From contig JAITLQ010000001.1 in NCBI GenBank assembly GCA_031277795.1, positions 105,296 to 169,295 on the forward strand: DNA of 64,000 nt. The letters run 5' to 3'. Made by a program: the position numbers and the translations under genes. The DNA comes from Arthrobacter sp. (GTDB lineage: Bacteria > Actinomycetota > Actinomycetes > Actinomycetales > Micrococcaceae). Of the stretch, positions 24,211 through 33,750 are shown in pieces; the first letter of the stretch is position 1, and every line of letters begins with the position of its first letter. The notes below the pieces were generated by a model. The model searched no databases, was not told the DNA's origin, and was given only the letters and a program-made list of their open reading frames with translations.

Positions 24211-25208
24211 TGCGCGCGGCGATCGTGGGATGCGGTGACATCCACATCATGCATGCCCTGGCCATCGATTCCCTCGAGGGCGCCGAGCTCGTCGCCGTGT
24301 GCGACGTCGACCCGGGCGCGCTGGCCGCAGCCGAGGCACGCTACGGCGTCCCGGGCTTCGCCGACCACCGGCGGATGCTGGAGGCCGTGAGGCCGGACGT
24401 GGTGCACGTGTGCACCCCGCATGATCAGCACGCGCCGTGCGTCATCGACGCCCTCGAGGCCGGCGCCCACGTGCTGCAGGAAAAACCCGTGGCCCACACG
24501 CTCGCCGAGGCCGAGCGCATCATCGCGGCGGCCGACGCGGCGCCGGGCCAGGCGGCCGTGTGCTTCCAGAATCGGTACAACGCCACGGCGCAGGAGGCCA
24601 AGCGGATCATCGAGAGCGGAGAGCTGGGCGCACCCCTGGGCGCCTCGGCCACCGTGCTCTGGTCCCGCGATCAGGCCTACTACGACGTCAAGCCTTGGCG
24701 CGGCACGTGGGAGAACTCGGGCGGCGGAGCGCTCATCAACCAGGCGATTCACACGATCGACCTGGCCGAGTGGCTCCTCGGCGAGGTCGTGTCCGTGAGC
24801 GGGCACGCGAGCAACCGCCGCCACCCAGGCATCGAGGTCGAGGACACCGCCGAGGCGGTCTTTGAGCACGCCGGGGGCGCACGCACCGTCTTCTTCGCTA
24901 CCACGGCCCACGTGGCCAACGAGCCCGTCCGCGTGGAGATCGTGCTGGAGCGCGGTCGCCTGAGCCTCGGCGAGGAGCTCGTGGTGCACGCGGAGGGCGG
25001 GTCCACCCGCGTCGTGAAGGAACGCCAGGGGCCGGACGACGGCCGCTCGTACTGGGGCGTCTCGCACCAGGAACTGATCGGCGACTTCTACGCGGCGATC
25101 CGCGAGGACCACCCGTTCTGGATTTCTCCGAGGGTGGGCCTGCGTTCGCTGAGCCACCTCAAGGAGATCTACGCGCAGAGCGGATACACCGAGGCGGGCG
25201 CGCGCTAA
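24210..25208 (+). CDS. Gfo/Idh/MocA family oxidoreductase
   Basis: 332-aa NAD(P)-dependent dehydrogenase. Rossmann loop AAIVGCGDIHIMHAL at residues 3-17; VLQEKPVAHTLAEAERI around 90 holds the conserved Lys-Pro; NQAIHTIDLAEWLLG near 175 holds the catalytic His. It starts in a 1-nt TGATG overlap with the isomerase gene, a strong sign of translational coupling. Paired with two xylose-isomerase-like barrels, it suits a redox-epimerisation route for a sugar or cyclitol. Confidence 0.87.
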   Translation: MRAAIVGCGDIHIMHALAIDSLEGAELVAVCDVDPGALAAAEARYGVPGFADHRRMLEAVRPDVVHVCTPHDQHAPCVIDALEAGAHVLQEKPVAHTLAEAERIIAAADAAPGQAAVCFQNRYNATAQEAKRIIESGELGAPLGASATVLWSRDQAYYDVKPWRGTWENSGGGALINQAIHTIDLAEWLLGEVVSVSGHASNRRHPGIEVEDTAEAVFEHAGGARTVFFATTAHVANEPVRVEIVLERGRLSLGEELVVHAEGGSTRVVKERQGPDDGRSYWGVSHQELIGDFYAAIREDHPFWISPRVGLRSLSHLKEIYAQSGYTEAGAR

Positions 25209-25262
25209 GGCGCCCCACTGCATCGGCAATCACCGCACAAGAGATCAAGAAGAGGAGTAACC

Positions 25263-26123
25263 ATGGCCCGCATTGGTGTGCAGTTGATGATGTTGAAGGA
25301 GCAGGTAGAGCAGGACGGTCCCTACGAGACCCTCCGCCGCCTGAAGGAGATCGGCTTCTCCTCGGTTGAGGTCTCGCAGATCCCCATGACCCCGGAGAAT
25401 GTGGCGCAGATGGTGCGGGCCCGCGAGGAGCTCGGCACCGAGTTTGCCGCCCTCTCCGCCGTCCTGGACACCCCCTTCGGCATGCCGGGCGAGGCGCTGA
25501 ACACGGACTTCGACAAGATCGTGGCGGACACCAAGGCCCTGGGCAGCACCAAGCTGCGCATCGGCATGATGCCGTTCGACGCCATGGCCTCCACGGAGGC
25601 GCTGATCGCCTTCTGCCACGCCGCGGACGCCATGGCGCTGCGCCTGGCCGGGGAAGGCATCGGCCTGTACTACCACAACCACCACCTCGAGTTCGGGAAA
25701 CTGGACGGCGAGATCATGCTCGACGTCATCCGCCGCGAGGCCCCGAACCTTCGCTTCGAGATCGATGTGCACTGGGTGCAGCGCGGCGGCAAGGACCCCG
25801 TGCGGACCTTGCAGCGCTACGCCGGCCTCGTGGATCTGGTGCACCTGAAGGACTACCGCGTGGGCCAGCCGGCCCCCGATGCCTTCGGCTTCCTCTCCAA
25901 GGGAGACGTGGCCGGCTTCATGGGTGCCTTCACCAACGTGATCGAGTTCGGCGAGGTCGGCGAGGGCAACCTCGAGTGGACCGAGATCATCGAGACGGCC
26001 ATCTCCTCCGGCGCGCAGCACCTGCTCATCGAACAGGACCAGCAGTACGGGCGCTCCCCGTGGGAGTGCCTGCAGACCTCGTACGACAACCTGGTCGCCT
26101 TGGGCTTCGAGCGGCTCATGTGA
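25263..26123 (+). CDS. Sugar phosphate isomerase/epimerase (hydroxypyruvate-isomerase-like)
   Basis: 286-aa TIM-barrel protein of the xylose-isomerase-like superfamily. IGVQLMMLKEQVEQDGPYET at the start, YYHNHHLEFGKLDGE (metal-ligand Glu and His, about 138), FEIDVHWVQRGGKDP (metal-ligand Asp/His, about 166), VHLKDYRVG and LLIEQDQQYG (metal-ligand Glu) are ordered as in Mn-dependent isomerases. Third gene of the operon, 54 nt after the dehydrogenase with its own AGGAG SD. Followed by a perfect 14-bp hairpin. Confidence 0.86.
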   Translation: MARIGVQLMMLKEQVEQDGPYETLRRLKEIGFSSVEVSQIPMTPENVAQMVRAREELGTEFAALSAVLDTPFGMPGEALNTDFDKIVADTKALGSTKLRIGMMPFDAMASTEALIAFCHAADAMALRLAGEGIGLYYHNHHLEFGKLDGEIMLDVIRREAPNLRFEIDVHWVQRGGKDPVRTLQRYAGLVDLVHLKDYRVGQPAPDAFGFLSKGDVAGFMGAFTNVIEFGEVGEGNLEWTEIIETAISSGAQHLLIEQDQQYGRSPWECLQTSYDNLVALGFERLM

Positions 26124-26163
26124 TCGAACGGGCGGCCCGCGCCGCCCCCTTCAAAGAACGACG

Positions 26164-26196
26164 CCGTGCCCGGCCGCCTCGAGCGGCCGGGCACGG
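26164..26196 (+). terminator. Terminator of isomerase operon
   Basis: Perfect 14-bp stem CCGTGCCCGGCCGC (26164-26177)/GCGGCCGGGCACGG (26183-26196), followed by TTTG. Confidence 0.82.
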
Positions 26197-26240
26197 TTTG
26201 CGTGCGCCGCCGGTGGGCGGCCCGCTGGGTCGGCACGCGA

Positions 26241-26284
26241 AAGCCCCGGGGCCCCTTCCGTGGAGGGAAGGGACCCCGGGGCTT
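26241..26284 (-). terminator. Terminator of uronate operon
   Basis: Long stem between 26241-26259 and 26265-26284 (AAGCCCCGGGG.../...CCCCGGGGCTT) with a G-T mismatch. It lies 41 nt past the gluconokinase stop codon on the reverse strand. Confidence 0.75.
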
Positions 26285-26324
26285 GCTCGCTTCCCGAGCC
26301 CGCGGCCGTGGCCGGCCGGGCGCC

Positions 26325-26843
26325 TCAGGCGGGCTGAACCTGTAGCCAGTCCGCCGCCCGCTCGGCCACGAGCTCCGGTGCCAGCGCGACGTCGAACACC
26401 TCGGCGTCCTCATCGGGCTCCAGCGGCTCCAGCGTGGCGAGCTGGCTGGCCAGCAGCGAACCGGGCATGAAGTGCCCGGAACGCTCGCCCATGCGGCGCT
26501 CGAGCAGCGCCCGATCCCCGTGCATCTGCACGAAGCGCGTGCCAGGAGCGGCGGCGCGGATCACGTCGCGGTACGAGCGCTTGAGGGCGCTGCAGCCCAC
26601 GATCAGCCCCGGGGCCGCGGCGGCCCCCAGCCGCTCACCGATGAGTTGGAGCCACGGCAGGCGGTCGGCGTCGTCGAGCGGCACGCCGGAGGCCATCTTG
26701 GCGATGTTGGCTTCCGGGTGCAGATCGTCGCCGTCCACGTACTCGAGCCCCAGGCGCTCCCCGAGGAGCGCGCCCACGGTGCTCTTGCCGCTGCCGGAAA
26801 CGCCCATGACGACGACGCGCAGGGGCGCGGACAGGCCGGTCAC
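26325..26843 (-). CDS. gntK: Gluconokinase
   Basis: 172-aa P-loop kinase making 6-phosphogluconate from gluconate and ATP. Walker A is [17 protein letters not shown] (about 12-28). [19 protein letters not shown] and [11 protein letters not shown] are the gluconate-binding blocks, and [13 protein letters not shown] and [19 protein letters not shown] complete the GntK signature. Length fits the family. The GTG start overlaps the ManD stop by 4 nt (GTGA); last gene of a uxaC-dehydrogenase-manD-gntK operon. Confidence 0.93.
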   Translation of the reverse strand: MTGLSAPLRVVVMGVSGSGKSTVGALLGERLGLEYVDGDDLHPEANIAKMASGVPLDDADRLPWLQLIGERLGAAAAPGLIVGCSALKRSYRDVIRAAAPGTRFVQMHGDRALLERRMGERSGHFMPGSLLASQLATLEPLEPDEDAEVFDVALAPELVAERAADWLQVQPA

Positions 26844-28069
26844 CAGTCGTGCACCGTGCCGTCGGAGAGACGGTTGTAGGGCAGGTAGGCCTGCTGGTAC
26901 GGGAAGCGCTCGGCCGCCTCGACGTCGAACTCGACGCCCAAGCCCGGGGCGTCGCCCGGGTGCAGGTAGCCATCCGTGAAGGTCATGGACTCGTGGAAGA
27001 CCTCGCGCGTGGCCGTGGAGTGCTGCATGTACTCCTGGATGCCGAAGTTGTGGATCGACAGGCCCACGTGCAGCTGGGCGGCGAAGCCGATCGGCGAGAT
27101 GTCCGTGGGGCCGTGGAAGCCCGACTTGATCTGGTACTGGGCGGCGAAGTCCATGACCTTCTTCAGCGGCGAGATGCCGCCGAAGTGGGTGGAGGCGGCG
27201 CGCACGTAGTCGATGAGCTGCTCCTGGATGAGGGTCTGGAAGTCCCACACCGTGTTGAAGACCTCGCCGATCGCGAGCGGGGTGGTGGTGTGCTGGCGCA
27301 CCAGGCGCAGCGCGTCCTGGTTCTCGGCAGGCGTGCAGTCCTCCAGCCAGAACAGGTCGTAGGGCTCCAGCGCCTTGCCGAGCTTGGCCGCCTGGATCGG
27401 CGTCATGCGGTGGTGGCCGTCGTGCAGCAGCGGCAGATCGGGGCCGAACTCGTTGCGGACCGCCTCGAAGACCGTGGGCAGGTGGCGTAGGTAGGCGCGG
27501 GTGTCCCAGTCCTCTTCCTTCGGGAACGCGCCGCGGCCGGCGGGCTCGTAGTCGTAGCGCTCGCCGCTGGCCTGGGCCTGCGCCGCAACGCCGTAGACGG
27601 CCTTGATGCCGGGGACGGAGGTCTGCACACGGATCGACTTGTAGCCCAGCTCCAGGTGCTCGTTGATCGAGTCGAAGAGCGAGGGCAGGTCGGTGCCGGA
27701 GGCGTGCCCGTAGGCGCGCAGGCCGGTGCGCGAGGCGCCGCCGAGCAGCTGGTACACCGGCAGGCCGGCGACCTTGCCCTTGATGTCCCACAGGGCCATG
27801 TCCACGGCGGCGATCGCGGCCATCGTGACGGGGCCACGGCGCCAGTAGCCGGAGCGGTAGAGGAACTGCCACGTGTCCTCGATGCGGTGCGGGTCGCGGC
27901 CGATGAGCAGCTGCGCCACGTGCTCGCGCAGGTAGGCGGCCACGGCGAGCTCGCGCCCGTTCAGCGTGGCGTCGCCGATGCCGACGACGCCGTCGTCGGT
28001 GACCACGCGCAGCGTGACGAAGTTGCGGGAGGGGCTGGTGACGTAGACGTCAACCTTCGTGATCTTCAC
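26840..28069 (-). CDS. manD: D-mannonate dehydratase (ManD, enolase superfamily)
   Basis: 409-aa Mg-dependent dehydratase of the enolase superfamily, forming 2-keto-3-deoxygluconate from D-mannonate. [17 protein letters not shown] is the ManD-specific segment. Metal ligands are in LLHDGHHR (Asp), LFWLEDCTP (Glu) and LAIGEVFN (Glu), and the [26 protein letters not shown] block is conserved. Length is near the 402-405 aa of characterised ManD. The GTG start follows AAAGGAA. In this superfamily some homologues have low or gluconate-directed activity, which the neighbouring gluconokinase leaves open. Confidence 0.9.
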   Translation of the reverse strand: MKITKVDVYVTSPSRNFVTLRVVTDDGVVGIGDATLNGRELAVAAYLREHVAQLLIGRDPHRIEDTWQFLYRSGYWRRGPVTMAAIAAVDMALWDIKGKVAGLPVYQLLGGASRTGLRAYGHASGTDLPSLFDSINEHLELGYKSIRVQTSVPGIKAVYGVAAQAQASGERYDYEPAGRGAFPKEEDWDTRAYLRHLPTVFEAVRNEFGPDLPLLHDGHHRMTPIQAAKLGKALEPYDLFWLEDCTPAENQDALRLVRQHTTTPLAIGEVFNTVWDFQTLIQEQLIDYVRAASTHFGGISPLKKVMDFAAQYQIKSGFHGPTDISPIGFAAQLHVGLSIHNFGIQEYMQHSTATREVFHESMTFTDGYLHPGDAPGLGVEFDVEAAERFPYQQAYLPYNRLSDGTVHDW

Positions 28070-28116
28070 GAGAGGTTCCTTTCCTTCTGGAGCCGGTGGT
28101 CGCTGACCAAGGGCGT

Positions 28117-29553
28117 TCAAACGTGGGCGGGGGCGCTCGGCGCGGTGTTGCGCGCCTCGTCCCGGAAGAGGTGGAGGGCCCGGACGAGTTCCTGGTCCGC
28201 CCCGAGGACGGGATCCACGAGCCGCAGCGCGGCCGCGGTGCTCGCGGAACCTTCGAAGTTCAGCGCCTCCCGCAGCCGCTCGAGGGCCGGGTCGTTGACG
28301 TCGCCCGGGGCCTCGGGGCCCGTCAGTCGCTCGGACAGCCAGGCGATCCAGGCGGCGAGGGGGAACATCAGGGCCTCGGGCAGCCTGCCCTCGGCGCGCT
28401 CCCGGCGCAGCTGCGGGGCCACGCGGGCGCCGAGCTTGAGCGAGCCGTCCGCGGCGATCTGCTCCAAGCGGTGCTCGATGCACGCGTTGGTGAAGCGCTC
28501 CACGAGGGCGGCGCGGTAGCCGGGCAGGTCGAGGCCCTCGGCCGGGAGGTGCGCCTCATCGGCGTCCCACAGGGCCTCGGTGCGCTCGCGCAGCACGGGG
28601 TCGGCGATGGCCTGGGCCACCGTCTCGTGCCCGCGCAGCAGCCCGGCGTAGGCCAGGAGCGAGTGGGCGCCGTTGAGCAGCCACAGCTTGCGGTTCTCGA
28701 AGGGCTCGAGGTCCTCGACGAACAGGGCACCCGCGCGCTCCCACGCCGGGCGTCCGGCCGGGAAGTCGCCGGAGAGCACCCAGGAGCTGAAGGGCTCGGT
28801 GACCACGGTGCAGGGGTCGGCGTGCCCCGTCAGGAGCGCGGCGGCCTCGCGGTCGGCCTCCACGGTGCGCGGCGTGATGCGGTCGATCGACGCGTCCACG
28901 AAGGAGGCGTTCCGCTGAATCCAGGCGGCCAGCTCGGGGCCGCTCGCCTCGGCCAGCGCGAGGACGGCGGCGCGCAGGGCCCGGCCGTTGCGCGGCAGGT
29001 TGTCGCAGGAGACGAGGGCGAGGGGGCCGGCCCCTGCGGCGCGGCGGGCCGCCAGGCCCACCACGATGCGCGCGGGGGCGGTGTTCAGCACGCCGTCGGC
29101 CACGTCGCTCAGCTGCGCGTTCGCGGCCCGCAGGACCTCGAGGTCGGCGGCCACGGAGGGCTCCTGCGCCTTCAGGGAGAAGTCATCGCCCGAGCGGGAG
29201 ACGAAGTAACCGGCCTCCGTGATGGTCAGGGTCATCACGGCGGTGCTCGGCCGGGACACGAGGGTGCGCAGCGCACCCAGGTCCGCGCCGTCGTGCGCCT
29301 GGACGATCGAGTCGATGGTCTCGACCCGATCGCCCTGCGCACCGCGCGTGAGCAAGGTGTAGCGGCAATCCTGCGTGCTCAGCCGCGTGGCGGCCTCGGG
29401 GGAACGCCCCGTGAAGGAGGCGATGCCCCAGCCGTCGCCGGCGTGCTGGGTGTACCAGGCCTGGTGGGCGCGGTGGAAGGAGCCCAGGCCCAGGTGCACG
29501 ATGCGGACGGGGGAGCGGTGCTCGGAGGCGGGCGCGCCGTCGAGCGCGCTCAC
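28117..29553 (-). CDS. Mannitol-dehydrogenase family protein, probable fructuronate reductase
   Basis: 478-aa NAD-dependent long-chain polyol dehydrogenase. The N-terminal [19 protein letters not shown] is the Rossmann/GxGxFxRAHQ motif. [10 protein letters not shown] lies about 163-172, and [18 protein letters not shown] with [16 protein letters not shown] contains the catalytic Lys/Asn/His block. Between uxaC and manD the expected reaction is fructuronate to D-mannonate (UxuB role). Mannitol or altronate oxidation are alternatives. The GTG start overlaps the uxaC stop by 4 nt. Confidence 0.87.
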   Translation of the reverse strand: MSALDGAPASEHRSPVRIVHLGLGSFHRAHQAWYTQHAGDGWGIASFTGRSPEAATRLSTQDCRYTLLTRGAQGDRVETIDSIVQAHDGADLGALRTLVSRPSTAVMTLTITEAGYFVSRSGDDFSLKAQEPSVAADLEVLRAANAQLSDVADGVLNTAPARIVVGLAARRAAGAGPLALVSCDNLPRNGRALRAAVLALAEASGPELAAWIQRNASFVDASIDRITPRTVEADREAAALLTGHADPCTVVTEPFSSWVLSGDFPAGRPAWERAGALFVEDLEPFENRKLWLLNGAHSLLAYAGLLRGHETVAQAIADPVLRERTEALWDADEAHLPAEGLDLPGYRAALVERFTNACIEHRLEQIAADGSLKLGARVAPQLRRERAEGRLPEALMFPLAAWIAWLSERLTGPEAPGDVNDPALERLREALNFEGSASTAAALRLVDPVLGADQELVRALHLFRDEARNTAPSAPAHV

Positions 29554-30956
29554 AGCTTAAACGCCCGTCGCGGGGAGCCGTCGACCAGGTCGATGGCGAT
29601 CTCGACGGCGCGGTCCTCGTTGAGGCGGTGTTCGCTCACGAGGCGGGCCAGGTAGCCGGCGTCGACGCGACGCGAGGCGTCGTGGCGGGCCGGGATGGAG
29701 CAGAACGCGCGGGTGTCGTCGATGAAGCCGGAGCCGCGGGTGAATCCGGCGGTCTCGGTGACGGCCTCGCGGAAGCGGTTCATGGCATCCGGCGCATCGA
29801 GGAACCACCACGGGGCGCCGATGAAGACGGACGGGTAGAAGCCGGCCAGCGGGGCGATCTCGCGGGAGAACACGGTCTCGTCGATGGTGAACGGGATGAG
29901 GTGGAAGCCGGGCGTGGTGCCGAAGTCCTCCAGGATGTGGCGCAGGCCCGTGGAGTAGTCCACGCCGAACGGGATGTCGTGGCCCGTGTCCGGGCCGAAG
30001 CGGCGCAGCGTGTCCGGGTGCGTGTTGCGGTGCACGCCGGGATGGATGGTCATGACGAGGCCGTCCTCGGTGGACATCCTGGCCATCTGGTAGAGCATGT
30101 GCGCCTCGAAGGCGCGGGCCTCCTCCGGCGTCGCGGTGCCGGCCAGGCCCTTCGCGAAGAGGCGCTGGGCCTCCGCAGGGTCCATGCGTAGCGTGCGCGG
30201 GGTCAGGGCGCCGTGATCGGCGGAGACGGCGCCGTGGTCAACGAAGTACTGGCGGCGCGACTGGAGGGCGCCGAGGTAGCTCGCGAAGTCGGTGCCGGAG
30301 ATGCCGGCGGCGGCGAGCAAGGACTGCACGCGATCGGCGAACTGCGGGCCGAGGGTGACGTAGGCGTCCGGGCGGAACGTCGGCAGGACGCGGCCCGTGA
30401 AGGTGGGGTCATCGCGCAGGAGGCGGTGGGCCTCGAGGTCATCGACCGGATCGTCGGTGGTGGCCAGCACCTCGATGTTGAAGCGCTCGAAGAGGGCGCG
30501 GGGACGCATGTCCTCCCGCGCGATGCGCTCCGTGAGCTGGTCGTAGATCGCGTCGGCGTTCTCGGTGTTGATGCTCGCGTCGTCCACGCCGAAGACGGTG
30601 GAGAACTCCTCGCGCAGCCAGTAGCCCGAGGCCGTGCCGTCGAAGTCGTTCCAGTGCGAGCAGAACAGGCGCCAGGCCTCGCGGGCCGAGGCGTCGGTGC
30701 TGCCGCCCACGCGCAGCTGGCCCTGGTCCACGCCGTTCGCGTGCATCAGGCGCGTCACGTAGTGATCGGGGCTGATGAGCAGCTGGGTGGGGTCCGGGAA
30801 GGGCTGGTTGTCCAGCAACAGGCGCGGATCAACGTGCCCGTGCGGGGAGATGATGGGCAGATCCTGCGTGTGCTCGAGCAGGCGCCGGGCGACGGCCCGC
30901 GTGGTGGGGTCGGCCGGCAGCAGGCGGTCTGGGTGGTGCGCGATGTCCGTTGGCAT
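29550..30956 (-). CDS. uxaC: Uronate isomerase
   Basis: 468-aa amidohydrolase-superfamily isomerase (glucuronate to fructuronate, galacturonate to tagaturonate). DLPIISPHGHVDPRLLL contains the HxH metal site (about 27), and HYVTRLMHANGVD, TIHPGVHRNTHPD, PFGVDYSTGLRHIL and GFIDDTRAFCSIPARHD are conserved. Length is close to E. coli UxaC (470 aa). First gene of the operon. The ATG at 30956 is preferred; ATG 30965 is possible and a reading from 31037 is too long. An operator candidate lies at 30997-31012. Confidence 0.93.
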   Translation of the reverse strand: MPTDIAHHPDRLLPADPTTRAVARRLLEHTQDLPIISPHGHVDPRLLLDNQPFPDPTQLLISPDHYVTRLMHANGVDQGQLRVGGSTDASAREAWRLFCSHWNDFDGTASGYWLREEFSTVFGVDDASINTENADAIYDQLTERIAREDMRPRALFERFNIEVLATTDDPVDDLEAHRLLRDDPTFTGRVLPTFRPDAYVTLGPQFADRVQSLLAAAGISGTDFASYLGALQSRRQYFVDHGAVSADHGALTPRTLRMDPAEAQRLFAKGLAGTATPEEARAFEAHMLYQMARMSTEDGLVMTIHPGVHRNTHPDTLRRFGPDTGHDIPFGVDYSTGLRHILEDFGTTPGFHLIPFTIDETVFSREIAPLAGFYPSVFIGAPWWFLDAPDAMNRFREAVTETAGFTRGSGFIDDTRAFCSIPARHDASRRVDAGYLARLVSEHRLNEDRAVEIAIDLVDGSPRRAFKL

Positions 30957-30984
30957 GCTCCTCATCCTGGATTCGCCAACGAGG

Positions 30985-31012
30985 GGCAACAACGTCTTGC
31001 CAAAAGTTGCCA
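30985..31012. promoter_or_regulatory. Candidate operator at uxaC promoter (site 3)
   Basis: TTGCCAAAAGTTGCCA (30997-31012) has the TTGCCA-N4-TTGCC form of the sites at 23188 and 23292. GGCAAC at 30985-30990 adds an inverted half-site. It lies 40 nt upstream of uxaC and is divergent to the PfkB gene at 31211. Confidence 0.55.
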
Positions 31013-31210
31013 GTCCGCCGGATGCGCGACGGCGCACGGTGAGGACCCGGTGAGGACCCGGGGAAGAGCCTGCAACGGACGGGGCGCCGCCGCATCACGT
31101 GGCTCTTGTCCTCGGCGAACCGTGCTGGTTGGGTAGGCGGGGAGACGAAGCTTCCTTCACAACGCCGTGCGGGGGCGCAGCCGCTGCAACAACGGTAAGA
31201 GGTAAGACGC

Positions 31211-32122
31211 ATGGCGCCAGCTGACATGCGGGTATTGGTCCTGGGCGAGGCCCTCGTCGACGTGCTCATGGGGCACCACGACGAGGCCGTTCGGTCCCCC
31301 GGAGGGAGCCCCGCGAACGTGGCCGTGGGCCTGGCCCGGTTCGAGCACCCGGCCACGCTCGTGTGTCACCTGGCCAGGGACGCCGATGGCCTCGCGATCG
31401 CCGGATGGCTGGAGTCGGCGGGAGTCGCCCTCGACCCGGCGTCGTGGTCGGCGGCGTCGACGCCGGTGGCCACCGTCGCGCTCGGCGAGGACGGGAAACC
31501 GGAGTACGCCTTCGACGTCACCTTCTCGCTCCCCGACTCCGTAGCGCTTCCGCAGGGGTTGGCCGCCCTGCACGTCGGCTCCTATTCGGCCTTCATGCGG
31601 CCGGGTGCCGCCGCGGTGCTTTCCCTCGTGCGCGAGGCGCGGCGGGCGGGTGTGCAGGTGTCGGTCGACCCCAACGTCCGGGAGGACCTGGTGGGCCCGC
31701 GGGAGGAAGCGCTCGCGCAGTTCGAGGCGCTCGCCGAGCTGGCCGACGTCGTCAAGCTCTCGGACGAGGACCACGCGTGGCTCTACCCGGGGCGGGACGA
31801 GGCCGAGGTCAGGCAACGGCTGCACGCGCTCGGGGTGAGGATCGTCGCCGTGACACGGGGCGGGGCGGGGGCGACGCTCTCGGCCTCCGGGCGGGTGGTC
31901 GACGTCAGGGCCAAGCCGGTGGTGGTCGCCGATTCCGTCGGAGCGGGGGACAGCTTCATGTCCGCCCTGATCCACCAGGCCCTGCTCGGCGGGGCGGATC
32001 ACCCGTGGACCGAGCCGCAACTGCGCGCCGCCGGCGAGTTCTGCGTCACCGCCGCCGCGATCACCGTCTCGCGCGTCGGGGCCAACCCGCCCACGCGGGC
32101 CGAGGTGCTGGCGGTCGGGTGA
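31211..32122 (+). CDS. PfkB-family carbohydrate kinase (fructokinase/KDG-kinase-like)
   Basis: 303-aa ribokinase-fold kinase. RVLVLGEALVDVL at the start, SPGGSPANVAVGLARF (sugar-binding Gly-Gly, about 30-45), DPNVREDLV (about 154) and ADSVGAGDSFMSALIHQ (catalytic Asp in GAGD, about 242). It resembles ScrK/fructokinase most. Opposite uxaC it could be the 2-keto-3-deoxygluconate kinase completing the route, but fructose is equally possible. Start ATG 31211; a MAPADM/MRV alternative at 31226 is possible. Confidence 0.85.
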   Translation: MAPADMRVLVLGEALVDVLMGHHDEAVRSPGGSPANVAVGLARFEHPATLVCHLARDADGLAIAGWLESAGVALDPASWSAASTPVATVALGEDGKPEYAFDVTFSLPDSVALPQGLAALHVGSYSAFMRPGAAAVLSLVREARRAGVQVSVDPNVREDLVGPREEALAQFEALAELADVVKLSDEDHAWLYPGRDEAEVRQRLHALGVRIVAVTRGGAGATLSASGRVVDVRAKPVVVADSVGAGDSFMSALIHQALLGGADHPWTEPQLRAAGEFCVTAAAITVSRVGANPPTRAEVLAVG

Positions 32123-32140
32123 ACCGGGCGGCGTGACGGG

Positions 32141-32146
32141 TAGGCT
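32141..32146 (+). promoter_or_regulatory. -10-like element of Asp23 operon
   Basis: TAGGCT, followed 10 nt later by GTGAACGACCCCGTGTGA, a five-codon frame that may be fortuitous. It lies 48 nt before the first Asp23-operon gene and probably gives a short leader. Confidence 0.4.
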
Positions 32147-32194
32147 GAGGGAACACGTGAACGACCCCGTGTGAGTCACGCGAAGGGAGGCCCC

Positions 32195-33154
32195 GTGGAG
32201 GCACCTCGGCGCCCAGACCACGAGCCCTCGGCGGCGTTGCCGCGCCCGGGCCACCCGCCCGTAGCGGCACCACCGGCCATCCCGCCGCGCCCTAGCATGG
32301 CGCCGGGGGCCGGCGCATCCGCCGCCCCGGACGGGGTCCCTCCGGCCCCCGAGGCCGGGGAACGCCCAGCGGCCCCCGAGCGCCGTGCGGGCCGGGACGC
32401 CACGCCGCCCGCGCCCGCGAAGCCCGAGCTCATCGCCATCGACGCCTCTCCGGCGGCCGCCCTGCGCTCCGCCATCGCCGTGGTCCCCGGCGTCGCCGCC
32501 GTGGGCGAGCCGTCATCGCGCGCCATGGGTCGCCTGCGCAGCGCCATCGGTCAGCCCGATTCCGCCGGGATCTCCGTCACGGAGGGGCAGGAGCAATGGG
32601 CGGTCGACGTGGCGATCGTTGCCTCGCTGCAACGCCCGTTGCGGGACACGGCCCGCGCCGCGCAGCTCGCCGCCATCGCCGCCCTGAGCGGCTCGGGACG
32701 CACCGTCGCCGAGGTGAACGTCGAGGTGCTCGATGCGGAGGACGCCGCCGAGCCCGTCGGCGTCGCCGCCCCCTCCGCGGGCACCCACGCCAACCCCGCG
32801 CCGTCGGGCACCGAAGCGGGGCCGGCCCTGGCCGGGCATATCCGCGTCTCGAGCCGGGCCCTGCGCTCGGTGGTGACCCACCTGGCGGCGCGCACCTTCG
32901 GTGTGCCGGCCGAGCGGATCGGCGTGAGCCTTTCGGACGAGGCGGGCGAGCTGGCCCTGCGCCTGAACCTGCCGCTGCCCGTGGCGTCCCTGCTGGAGCC
33001 CGCGGCGCCCGGCGCCGCCTCGCTGCGCGAGCGGGCGCTCAACGAACGGGTGCCGCTGCGCCGCGCCGTCGCCGAGCTCACCGGCACCTCGCTCTCCCGC
33101 GTTGACGTGCGCGTCACCGGATCCACCGAACCCCTGAGCGGAAGTGCAGCATGA
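32195..33154 (+). CDS. Asp23/Gls24-like envelope stress protein with Pro-rich N-terminus
   Basis: 319-aa protein. Residues 1-80 are Pro/Ala/Arg-rich and disordered. Two related halves follow: an Asp23/Gls24-like segment (AIAVVPGVAAVGEP, then GISVTEGQEQWAVDVAIVASL and VAEVNVEVLD) and a second, more diverged one (SSRALRSVVTHLAARTFGVP; ERIGVSLSDEAGELALRLNLPL; LSRVDVRVTG). The GTG at 32195 has GAAGGGAGG 4 nt upstream. It overlaps the next gene by ATGA. Family role is alkaline/envelope stress; the double domain plus disordered head is unusual. Confidence 0.72.
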   Translation: MEAPRRPDHEPSAALPRPGHPPVAAPPAIPPRPSMAPGAGASAAPDGVPPAPEAGERPAAPERRAGRDATPPAPAKPELIAIDASPAAALRSAIAVVPGVAAVGEPSSRAMGRLRSAIGQPDSAGISVTEGQEQWAVDVAIVASLQRPLRDTARAAQLAAIAALSGSGRTVAEVNVEVLDAEDAAEPVGVAAPSAGTHANPAPSGTEAGPALAGHIRVSSRALRSVVTHLAARTFGVPAERIGVSLSDEAGELALRLNLPLPVASLLEPAAPGAASLRERALNERVPLRRAVAELTGTSLSRVDVRVTGSTEPLSGSAA

Positions 33155-33750
33155 GCAAGCCCCCTGTCGATCTGGAGGCCATCAACGCGAGGGTGCGCCG
33201 GCGCGAGCTGCGCACGGGGCGCTCCGGGCTCGTGGTCACGGTGGTGGTCCTGCTCGTCGTGCTGCTCGGCTACGTGGGGCTGGAGGCGGGCACCCGCGCG
33301 GTGGACCACACGCCGTGGCTCATCAAGCCGGATGCCGCGTGGGAGTGGTTGGTGGGCCTGCCGGGCACGGCTCAAGTGCGCGTCGGCGCGGTGGTCGCCG
33401 GCGTCCTGCTGCTCATGCTGGGTGCCGGGCTGCTCTACGCGGCCCTTGCCCCCGGCCGGCGCGCCGTCAGTGAGCTGCCGGCCACGCGTGTCATCGCACT
33501 CGTTGAGCACGACGTCCTGGCGCAGGCCCTCGTGCGCGGCGCTCAGTTGGCGGCTGGCGTGGGTTCGGAGCAGGTCCGCATCGGCGTGGACGGGCACGGC
33601 GTGAGCGTGTCGGTGCGCCCCACCTCCGGCGTGCCCGTGGACGCGGACGCCGTGCGCGCGGCGGTGGTGGCCGAGCTGGAGCGCAACGGCCTCGACTCGG
33701 CGACACCCGTCACGGTGCACCTGGCCAGCACGGGGGTGGTGGGGCAGTGA
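33151..33750 (+). CDS. Two-TM membrane protein, DUF6286-like
   Basis: 199-aa inner-membrane protein. TM1 about 25-46 (GLVVTVVVLLVVLLGYVGLE), an external loop with TPWLIKPDAAWEWL, TM2 about 78-98 (VGAVVAGVLLLMLGAGLLYAAL), then a 100-residue cytoplasmic domain (ELPATRVIALVEHDVLAQALVRG). This pattern matches the DUF6286 proteins that accompany Asp23 genes in actinobacteria. It sits between two operon partners with 4-nt overlaps on both sides (ATGA and GTGA), so the three products are probably made in fixed ratio. Confidence 0.72.
   Translation: MSKPPVDLEAINARVRRRELRTGRSGLVVTVVVLLVVLLGYVGLEAGTRAVDHTPWLIKPDAAWEWLVGLPGTAQVRVGAVVAGVLLLMLGAGLLYAALAPGRRAVSELPATRVIALVEHDVLAQALVRGAQLAAGVGSEQVRIGVDGHGVSVSVRPTSGVPVDADAVRAAVVAELERNGLDSATPVTVHLASTGVVGQ

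Noticed and set aside
32157..32174. Five-codon leader peptide before the Asp23 operon
   Set aside because: No attenuator hairpin or regulatory codons accompany it; it is probably fortuitous.
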